A stretch of DNA of 64,000 nucleotides from DASUPK01 sp963800285 (GTDB lineage: Bacteria > Actinomycetota > Thermoleophilia > Solirubrobacterales > 70-9): positions 372,001 to 436,000 of the forward strand of contig CAWDAL010000014.1 of NCBI GenBank assembly GCA_963800285.1, in the 5' to 3' direction. Below, one piece after another: positions 58,272-64,000 of this stretch (positions are counted from its first letter, which is position 1; each line of letters starts with the position of its first letter). Below the pieces are notes generated by a model, which worked only from the letters and a program-made list of their open reading frames with translations, searched no databases and was not told where the DNA came from. The position numbers and the translations under genes are program-made.

Positions 58272-59935
58272 CGCTCGTACCGGAGCTCGCCCACCGACCA
58301 GTCCGTGGCGTCGGGCACCGGGAAGAGGTAGCGGACCCGGTCGTTGGAGGGCTCACGGTTGACGTGCTCCTTGCGGCGGCTCGCGAAGGCGGGCCACTCG
58401 GGCTCGCCGTCGCCGGCCGAGAACCAATCCGCGCGACCCCCCTCGTCGGGCCGGGGCGGAGCGCGATGGTCGCCTTCGGCGCTCATGATGTCGGGTAGTT
58501 CGACGTCATCGACGACGATCCTCGTCGTCGGTTGCCGATCCTCCTCGGCGCCGCGGACGGACAAATCGTCCATTTGGTTCGTCTCCGTCCCATCGTCGTT
58601 TTCGGCCCTATGGACGGTGATCTCCTCGTCGCCGAGGTTGCCGTCGGCGATCGCCGAGAGGTCGAGCGCATCGTCCGGCGTCGGATCCGGAAGGCGCCAT
58701 TCCGCGGTCTCGCCGATGCCCGGCGTCTCGACGTGCGTGGCCGAAAGACCCTCGGAGAGCAGCACCTCATCGGCGGCGGAGCGCAGGTCCCCTCCCAGCT
58801 CTCCGGTGGCAAGTCCCTTGAGCAGGCGCCGCAGGAGCTCCTCGAGCTCCGCGATCACGTCCAGCGGCGAGGCTCCGGCCACCGGCCGGTAGCGGCCTCC
58901 GCTCATCAGCTTTCGCTCGATCGCCAGGGCGCGCTCGACCGTGACGCGGCCCTGCTCGCGCTCGTACGGCTGGCAGGCGAGCGCGGCGACCCGCGCCGAC
59001 ATGGTCGTCCGCGCAGCTCCCCCGCCCTCCAGCAGCCCGCGCAGGGCGAGCAGGTAGTCGCTCAGGGCCTCGATCAGCGAGCCGCGCTCGGCACCCAGCT
59101 CGAACCGCGATGCGGCCCAGTCGAGCGAGGGGATGCGCGAGCCGCGTACGTTGAGCTTGCGCGCGAAGTTCTCCAGGTCGGGGACCTCGTTGCCGGTGAG
59201 CCGATAGCCGCCCTGGCGCGGGCGACTCGCGCCGGTCCCGAAGCGCTCCCAGCCACCGGATCGCTTGGCCCAGCCGTGGGATGACAGCCCGACGGCTCCG
59301 GGCCTGAACAGCCTCATCGTGCGCAGGACGCGACGCAGGTCGTCGGCGACCACCGCGGCCGGCGCCACCGCGGCGAGGCCGCAGCTCAGGCAGGCGAGGA
59401 AGCCGGGCTTCCCGCGCCCCCCCGAGCGAGTCTCGTCCACAGCATCGAGCGGCGTGTCCTCGACCAGGTCCGCCCGCACGATCCGCACCCCGTCAAGCTC
59501 CATCTGGTCCTTCGGCATGTGGAAGCCGACCAGCGGGACGATCACCTCTCCGGCGGGCGTCGCCTCATCGGAGTCCGAGCTGATCGTCGCGAGCACAGCG
59601 TTGATTGCGCCCTGCAGCCGATCCCCGGCGATGTCGAATTCGGTCTTCCCCTCCCAGAGCCCGCGCATGAACCCGATCGCGCACTCCTCGCCGGCGATCT
59701 CGCGGACCTCGACATACGCCTCCAGGCGCCGCAGCTCGGCCAGGTGCCGCTCGATGAACTGCCCCGTCAGCGGGGCGTAGGAGTACATCGGCAGCGGCCC
59801 ATCGTCGGTGGGCTCCAGGTCGAAGGGCAGCTCCGCCCCACTCGCCAGCAGCTCCTCGAGCAGGTCGGCGGCCTCGACGGCGAGGCGCCTCAGCGCCTCC
59901 TCGAGTCTCTCTGTGGTGCTCTCAAGTGTGGTCAC
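58250..59935 (-). CDS. Large hypothetical protein, HEPN-like central region
   Basis: 561 residues, no signal or membrane helix. Central stretch SRFELGAERGSLIEALSDYL and LALRGLLEGGGAARTTMSAR resembles a group of actinobacterial HEPN-fold-like proteins (acidic-Arg helix followed by 'ALxDxLLALRxLLE'). The catalytic RxxxxH of toxic HEPN nucleases is not evident. The C-terminal about 180 residues are acidic and disordered (DGTETNQMDDLSVRGAEEDR), ending basic. An Asp/Glu-rich N-terminal half of unknown fold includes PLVGFHMPKDQMELDGVRIV. I cannot assign a function. Confidence 0.7.
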   Translation of the reverse strand: MTTLESTTERLEEALRRLAVEAADLLEELLASGAELPFDLEPTDDGPLPMYSYAPLTGQFIERHLAELRRLEAYVEVREIAGEECAIGFMRGLWEGKTEFDIAGDRLQGAINAVLATISSDSDEATPAGEVIVPLVGFHMPKDQMELDGVRIVRADLVEDTPLDAVDETRSGGRGKPGFLACLSCGLAAVAPAAVVADDLRRVLRTMRLFRPGAVGLSSHGWAKRSGGWERFGTGASRPRQGGYRLTGNEVPDLENFARKLNVRGSRIPSLDWAASRFELGAERGSLIEALSDYLLALRGLLEGGGAARTTMSARVAALACQPYEREQGRVTVERALAIERKLMSGGRYRPVAGASPLDVIAELEELLRRLLKGLATGELGGDLRSAADEVLLSEGLSATHVETPGIGETAEWRLPDPTPDDALDLSAIADGNLGDEEITVHRAENDDGTETNQMDDLSVRGAEEDRQPTTRIVVDDVELPDIMSAEGDHRAPPRPDEGGRADWFSAGDGEPEWPAFASRRKEHVNREPSNDRVRYLFPVPDATDWSVGELRYERKRPQGR

Positions 59936-60245
59936 GCAAGTCGGATTCGCCCGTCCTCATGGGCGTTCCTGCGTGTGACAGCGGAGTTGCAGCCGGAAAA
60001 CCGGCAATGACAGCCAGAAAACCGGCAATGAAGGTGGCGCCTGCGATCGGGGCGACCTCCCAGGCGGATTTGAAAAGTCTTCCCCCAGATACGGGGACAA
60101 GTCTTCAGGGCGAGTCGCGCCTCGTCCCTGCGGAGGATTTGAGCGCTATAGGCCCCCAAACCCTCCGAAACTTCCCATCGGCCCAGCCTGAGCTCCGCTC
60201 ATGGCCCTTCCCCTTCATCGCCGCAGTTGATCTCGTGGGTCGGCC
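59936..60245. repeat. Gene-free stretch with a 21-bp tandem duplication
   Basis: 310 bases without a convincing gene. CAGCCGGAAAACCGGCAATGA (59990-60010) is directly repeated at 60011-60031 with one change (G to A); the first unit holds the stem GCCGG-AAAA-CCGGC. Just upstream is GTGTGACAGC. Multiple internal copies of such units are characteristic of IS21-family transposon ends, but no transposase is present. At 60070-60110 an AAGTCTTC is repeated around CCCC-AGATA-CGGGG. Possibly a decayed insertion-element end. Confidence 0.5.
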
Positions 60246-60584
60246 CTAGGCGCCGGCGCCGACGGGCTCGCGCTCGTCGACCGGAATCCACTTCCGGCCG
60301 TAGCTGCGCATGTCCTCGATCAGCGGGACGAGGGCCTGGCCCTTGTCGGTGAGCTGGTAGGTCACGCGCGGCGGCACCTCGGGGAAGGTGCGGCGCTCGA
60401 CGATTCCCTGCTCCTCGAGCGCCCTGAGGCGCAGCGAGAGGGTCCTGGGGCTGATCCCCTCCAGGGAGCGCTCAAGCTCGCAGAAGCGAAGGGAGGAGTC
60501 CGCCAGGTCGCGGATGATGAGGAGAGTCCACTTGCCGGAGATGACCTCGGCCGTCCGGCAGACGGGACATTCGCGGTCGAACAC
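60246..60584 (-). CDS. HxlR-family transcriptional regulator
   Basis: 112 residues from GTG 60584. Cys residues in FDRECPVCRTAEVISGKW start the HxlR domain; then TLLIIRDLADSSLRFCELER, LEGISPRTLSLRLRALEEQG and TYQLTDKGQALVPLIEDMRS. It has the sensory Cys and a CPxC motif typical of thiol- or aldehyde-responsive members. TATCCT on the minus strand lies 7 nt before the start. No divergent partner gene; its target is unknown. Confidence 0.92.
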   Translation of the reverse strand: MFDRECPVCRTAEVISGKWTLLIIRDLADSSLRFCELERSLEGISPRTLSLRLRALEEQGIVERRTFPEVPPRVTYQLTDKGQALVPLIEDMRSYGRKWIPVDEREPVGAGA

Positions 60585-60637
60585 GCGTCCCAGGATAGCG
60601 CCAAAACTTTACTTTGTGAAGCGCTCTGGAGTCGGGC

Positions 60638-61429
60638 TCAGGCGGGCGGCTTCGAGCTGGTCACGTGCTTGATCTTGGTGACCTGCACGTGGTAGGTCTT
60701 GCCATCCGGCGCGTAGTAGAAGTCGGCGCCCGCGCCCGCGCTCAGGCCGAGCAGCTGGCACTCGTCGGCGGTCGGGAAGCAGACGCCGGTGCCGCCCACG
60801 CTGGTCACGTCCTTGGAGACCAGGAAGAGGGCCTGCTGTCCCGAGGCCGCGGTGCCCAGGTAGACCAGCGCCGGCTTGTCGGGACTGGGCAGGAACTGGA
60901 ACTGGGTCAGGTTGTGGGCAGGGATGGGCGTGCCGCCGGCCTCGCCGATGGTGACGTCGGTCTGGTAGTAGCTGTAGACGGTCTCGGTCTTGCCGTTGCC
61001 TCCACCCGAGCCGTTGTCGCCGTTGCCTCCCCCACCCTTGCCCCCGCCCGAAGTCGTCTGGGTGGAGCCGGTGCCCGTCGAGACGACCGAATCCAGGGAC
61101 GGGCTCGAGCCGGATCCGGAGTCGGGCTTGGCGGTGTTGACGTACTGCTGAATGAACGGGTTCTTGGGTCCGAGGTCGTTGAGGCGCTGCTTCAGGTTGC
61201 GGACGCCGGAGGGGTGATACGCGACCACCGCGTTTTCGGCCTCGGGCGCGTTCACCGCCGAAGCCGATGGCCCGATGCTCACCGAGTCATTGCCGGAGGA
61301 TCCCTTTGAGACCAGGATCGGGACCGCCACGATGCCCACGGCGAGCATGATCACCACCGGCAGCAGGTTGCGGCTGCGCAGGTCATAGACCAGGTCGCCG
61401 AAGAACTTCTGCACCTTCCAGGCGCTCAT
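60638..61429 (-). CDS. Pilus-operon membrane protein, PilP-position
   Basis: 263 residues. A short cytosolic start (SAWKVQKFFGDLVYDLRSRN) precedes one helix (LLPVVIMLAVGIVAVPIL). Then comes an extracytoplasmic region with a Gly/Ser/Thr-rich linker at about 105-150 and a small C-terminal domain (ALVYLGTAASGQQALFLVSK, ADFYYAPDGKTYHVQVTKI). It overlaps pilO by 4 bp and is fourth in pilM-N-O-x, where other bacteria have pilP. The sequence is not recognisably PilP, so the name is positional only. Confidence 0.75.
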   Translation of the reverse strand: MSAWKVQKFFGDLVYDLRSRNLLPVVIMLAVGIVAVPILVSKGSSGNDSVSIGPSASAVNAPEAENAVVAYHPSGVRNLKQRLNDLGPKNPFIQQYVNTAKPDSGSGSSPSLDSVVSTGTGSTQTTSGGGKGGGGNGDNGSGGGNGKTETVYSYYQTDVTIGEAGGTPIPAHNLTQFQFLPSPDKPALVYLGTAASGQQALFLVSKDVTSVGGTGVCFPTADECQLLGLSAGAGADFYYAPDGKTYHVQVTKIKHVTSSKPPA

Positions 61430-62307
61430 TTCGCCACCGCCGCACTCGCGGGCTGGACCTGGGTCGTGCCCGGGACGGCCGGCGCCGGGCCGCTGGGCGT
61501 GGCGCCGAGGGTCAGTCCCTGGCTAGCGGGGGTCGAGTAGGTCGTCACCGAGAAGTTCGCCTTGAGAACCGGCGATGAGCCTGGGGCCCCGCCGTTGAGA
61601 GAGAACCCATCGATGGTGATCAGCCGACCGTCCGGCGATACGCGAGCGCCGTCGTCACTCGGCTGCACGAGACCATCGATGCCGCCGATGAAGTTCGAGA
61701 TATCGAAGAACCCACCCGTGAACTGGAGCGTGTAAGGGAGCGTGGCGAGGCCGCCTGGACCAACCGTCGCGCCGATCGGAAGCGAGGCGGCGGCGGACTC
61801 AGTTGCCGGGGCGGCTGCTGGATCCGCGGTGGTGGCCGTCGCAGCACCCGAAGTGGTGGCGGGGCTCGCGGAGGTTGAGCCGGAAGCGGGGGCCGGCGCC
61901 GTGGATGTCCCGGAAGCGGTCGAGGTGGCCGTGCTCGCCGCGGCGCTCGAAGAGCTGCCCGTACCCGCCGACGAGCTAGCGCTGGCCAGCTCGATCGACT
62001 GGAGCCTGAGGTGGTTGCGGCCGGTGATCGAGTTGAGCTGTACGAGCATCGAGGCGGTGTCCGCCTGCTGCGGCACTGCCTTGCCGAGCACGACCAGGCG
62101 CCCGTAGTAACGCGGGAAATCCTTGCGCGCCTGCTCAGCGAAGCTGGCGACCTGCTCCTGCTGCGAGATCGACGCGTGCAGCTGGTCGATCTGGTCGTTC
62201 AACTCGCTGACCTTCTCGCGCTTGGGCGAGAGCACCATGAGATAAAAACCGATCGCCAGAGCTGCCACCAGGACGCCGAAGACGATTGCCTTGTCGCTCG
62301 CCTTCAC
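61426..62307 (-). CDS. pilO: Type IV pilus inner-membrane platform protein PilO
   Basis: 293 residues. N-terminal helix AIVFGVLVAALAIGFYLMVL, coiled coil KREKVSELNDQIDQLHASIS, then the typical LVQLNSITGRNHLRLQSIEL of PilO. A long Ala/Ser/Thr-rich insertion (about 110-180) interrupts the ferredoxin-like domain, which resumes at LPYTLQFTGGFFDISNFIGG. PilO pairs with PilN to link the cytosolic PilM ring to the pilus machine. Starts 2 bp after the pilN stop. Confidence 0.88.
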   Translation of the reverse strand: MKASDKAIVFGVLVAALAIGFYLMVLSPKREKVSELNDQIDQLHASISQQEQVASFAEQARKDFPRYYGRLVVLGKAVPQQADTASMLVQLNSITGRNHLRLQSIELASASSSAGTGSSSSAAASTATSTASGTSTAPAPASGSTSASPATTSGAATATTADPAAAPATESAAASLPIGATVGPGGLATLPYTLQFTGGFFDISNFIGGIDGLVQPSDDGARVSPDGRLITIDGFSLNGGAPGSSPVLKANFSVTTYSTPASQGLTLGATPSGPAPAVPGTTQVQPASAAVAK

Positions 62308-62309
62308 GC

Positions 62310-63089
62310 TCAGCCTCCGGTCGACGAGGTCGGGGTTGACTGGGAGGCGACCTGGGAGGAGGCCGTCGTCGCGAGTGAGGACGGCACGGACGGGTCAGTG
62401 ACCGCTCCGCTCGGCGTCGGGACAGAGTCGAAGGCGACGACGAGCTGAAACTGGTAGATGAATGCTTTTGTCGTGCAATCGGTCGAGGTCGCTTGCGCGG
62501 ACCCAGTGGTCGCCTCGGAGCTGGCTGCCGCTACTTCCTCGGGCCTCTTCGTCTGCGACACGCCGACCCTGGTGACGCCATCGATCTCCTCCAGGCTCGA
62601 GACGAATCCGGCGACCGCGTCGAGGTTCGGGGCGCACCCAACCAACTCGAGAGCGGGTCCCGCGATCTCCGATCTGGTCGAGATATCCGGCGAGTCGGCG
62701 ACCGTGACCGACGGGTTCACCGTCCCGGCCAGCTGCACAAGCCAGACGTTCGACGGAACCACGCGCGCGAGCTCGTTCATCACCCGCTGCCAGTCGAAAC
62801 GACTCTGAGCGAGGCTGGTGACGGTAGAGGACCGCTGCTCCTGGACCGTCCGGAAGTTGGCGAATGCCTGAAGGCTGTTTGCCTTGGCGGTCGCCTGCTG
62901 CTCCTGGACGTTGAGCTTGGCCACCTCGGACTTGCGGTCGGAAACCTGCTTGCTCGTGAACGCCAGCGCGATCATGCCGAGAAGCGCGAGGGCCAGGGCA
63001 CCGATGAGGACATAGGAAAAGGCGCCGGTGCGCATCGCGCCGCGATCGGAGCCTCGCTCGTCCGGGGGGATGAGGTTGACGGGGCGCAT
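62310..63089 (-). CDS. pilN: Type IV pilus inner-membrane platform protein PilN
   Basis: 259 residues. The N-terminal MRPVNLIPPDER is the conserved cytosolic PilN peptide (INLLP) that docks into PilM. A helix (FSYVLIGALALALLGMIALA) and coiled coil (KSEVAKLNVQEQQATAKANS) follow. The domain has FDWQRVMNELARVVPSNVWL, typical of PilN. A Ser/Ala/Thr-rich segment near the C terminus parallels pilO. The gene follows pilM by 5 bp. Confidence 0.9.
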   Translation of the reverse strand: MRPVNLIPPDERGSDRGAMRTGAFSYVLIGALALALLGMIALAFTSKQVSDRKSEVAKLNVQEQQATAKANSLQAFANFRTVQEQRSSTVTSLAQSRFDWQRVMNELARVVPSNVWLVQLAGTVNPSVTVADSPDISTRSEIAGPALELVGCAPNLDAVAGFVSSLEEIDGVTRVGVSQTKRPEEVAAASSEATTGSAQATSTDCTTKAFIYQFQLVVAFDSVPTPSGAVTDPSVPSSLATTASSQVASQSTPTSSTGG

Positions 63090-63094
63090 TTAGG

Positions 63095-64000
63095 TCACTC
63101 CCCCAGGGCGAGGCCGTAGGAGACGGTGAGGCGGGCGGCGTCCTCGGGATCGAGGTGGGAGAGCTCCTCTGGGGTCTCCTGCAGGATCTCCAGGCCGAGG
63201 TCGGAGCGGATCCGGTCGGCGAGCCCCGGGATGGTGCTGCCGGCGCCGCAGACGACGACGCGCTCGACGGGGGTGACCCCCTCCTGAGCGCCGTAGAACT
63301 CCATCGACATGCGGAGCTCGTCACTGAGCTTGCCCGCGCCGCGCTCGAGCTCCTCGCGCGCCGCGGAGCTGCCGTCGTCGTCGTCGAACAAGTCGAGCTT
63401 CTCCTCGAGCCCGACGTCCATGAGCCGCTCACGGGCCTCATCCAGCGAGATCCCCTCGCGGCTCGCGAGGCGATCGGCGATCGTCTCGACGCCGAACGGG
63501 CTGACGCGGGTGAAGAGACAGCCGCTGCCGCGGGCCACGGCGATGTTGGTGACGTCGCCGAGGTGGCAGTACAAGGTGGTGGGAACCGGAAGCTCGCCGG
63601 ATCCATCGGCGGCGCCATTCACGGGGCCGAGCGCGCGGATCATGCCGAAAGCGGAGAGGTCGATGCCGGCCGGATGAAGGCCCGCATCCCTGATCGCCTG
63701 CACGAGCGGGTGGATCATGTCGCGTCGGGCGGCGACCGCGAGGACGTCGATCTGCGGATTGCCGTCGGCGCTCTCGCTGCTGCCGATCACGCGGTGATCG
63801 AGGACGGCCTGGTCGAGGGGCATCGGAATCTCATCCTGCGCGCGGAAGCGAACCGCCGCGTCGAGCTCTTCCGCGTCCTCGATCCGCGGGAGCCGAAGCG
63901 TGCGAACCACGACTCGCTGGTTGGCGATGCCAAGGCGAACCGATTTGGAGAGCTTGTGCCTCGCGAAGAGATCCTTGAGGGCACTGCTGAGCGCGGCCGG
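63095..64000 (-). CDS. pilM: Type IV pilus ATPase-like protein PilM (start beyond the window)
   Basis: At least 302 residues; the frame is open through the right edge. The visible start KSVRLGIANQRVVVRTLRLP continues into AAVRFRAQDEIPMPLDQAVL, the classic PilM segment. Then LHPAGIDLSAFGMIRALGPV, LYCHLGDVTNIAVARGSGCL and VVVCGAGSTIPGLADRIRSD follow the actin/FtsA-like fold with its phosphate loops. PilM binds ATP and the PilN N-terminal peptide. First visible gene of the pilM-N-O operon. Confidence 0.92.
   Translation of the reverse strand, partial: PAALSSALKDLFARHKLSKSVRLGIANQRVVVRTLRLPRIEDAEELDAAVRFRAQDEIPMPLDQAVLDHRVIGSSESADGNPQIDVLAVAARRDMIHPLVQAIRDAGLHPAGIDLSAFGMIRALGPVNGAADGSGELPVPTTLYCHLGDVTNIAVARGSGCLFTRVSPFGVETIADRLASREGISLDEARERLMDVGLEEKLDLFDDDDGSSAAREELERGAGKLSDELRMSMEFYGAQEGVTPVERVVVCGAGSTIPGLADRIRSDLGLEILQETPEELSHLDPEDAARLTVSYGLALGE

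Overview
The window comes from a high-GC actinobacterium, most likely class Thermoleophilia (Solirubrobacterales-like). The evidence is the translation block rpmE / DUF1385 / prfA / prmC / sua5 on the minus strand, a secreted protein with the 'RPSPAMIV..IALI' signal-peptide style typical of that group, secreted proteins ending in Lys/His-rich tails, pilM-N-O genes, paired ArsA/GET3-like ATPases and mycobacterium-like glucan genes. The class assignment is inference from gene content. Coding is dense on both strands, with many 1-11 bp overlaps. At least 14 genes have a -10-like hexamer TAnnnT only 6-10 nt before the start codon, which suggests widespread leaderless transcription.

Layout. 0-4.2 kb: end of an unidentified gene, a TetR regulator, two SnoaL-like proteins, then sua5, prmC and prfA (minus). 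4.2-10.2 kb: a divergent NRAMP-like transporter; a membrane heme/flavin module (Ser-rich anchored protein, ferric-reductase-like heme protein, ApbE); a two-component system; and a ferredoxin. A shared 18-bp site suggests these last genes form one regulon. 10.2-12.4 kb: an AbiEi/DUF559 nuclease-like gene bracketed by palindromes, then DUF1385 and rpmE. 12.4-19.2 kb: a promoter with tandem operators driving SnoaL, SnoaL and alpha/beta-hydrolase; a NarL-type regulator facing a PAS-GAF kinase; cytochrome c; DUF2294; a CpsB-like PHP protein; a PfkB kinase. 19.2-24.6 kb: etfB-etfA-ETF dehydrogenase behind a FadR-like operator, an ECF sigma/anti-sigma pair and a small lipoprotein.

24.5-37.6 kb: acyl-CoA metabolism. 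Split coenzyme-B12 mutase subunits carry the isobutyryl-CoA mutase signature (F82/Q200) rather than that of methylmalonyl-CoA mutase. Also here are a thiolase, an acyl-CoA dehydrogenase, a PaaI thioesterase, an SCP2-like protein and a MeaB-type GTPase, with a GGDEF protein, a HAD phosphatase, leucyl aminopeptidase, a LamG-like secreted protein and an HxlR regulator. 37.6-51.4 kb: a hexapeptide acyltransferase, a large secreted protein, a methyltransferase/GH57/GT4 trio like the mycobacterial Rv3030-Rv3032 locus, a DrrAB-like ABC exporter, a second DUF559 gene with its own start-codon palindrome, a DipZ-like thiol-disulfide protein, an adenylate cyclase and a LON-domain protein. 51.4-64 kb: gamma-glutamyltransferase, ftsZ (with a Pro/Glu-repeat N-terminal extension) coupled to parA, a divergent BagAB-like ATPase pair, a HEPN-like unknown, an HxlR regulator and the pilM-N-O operon running off the window.

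The most unusual features are the two DUF559 genes whose start codons sit in the loops of long unrelated inverted repeats (with a second copy of one repeat just downstream), the isobutyryl-CoA mutase residues, the extended FtsZ in a parA operon, the flavin/heme module with its candidate regulon, and a dispersed intergenic repeat family.
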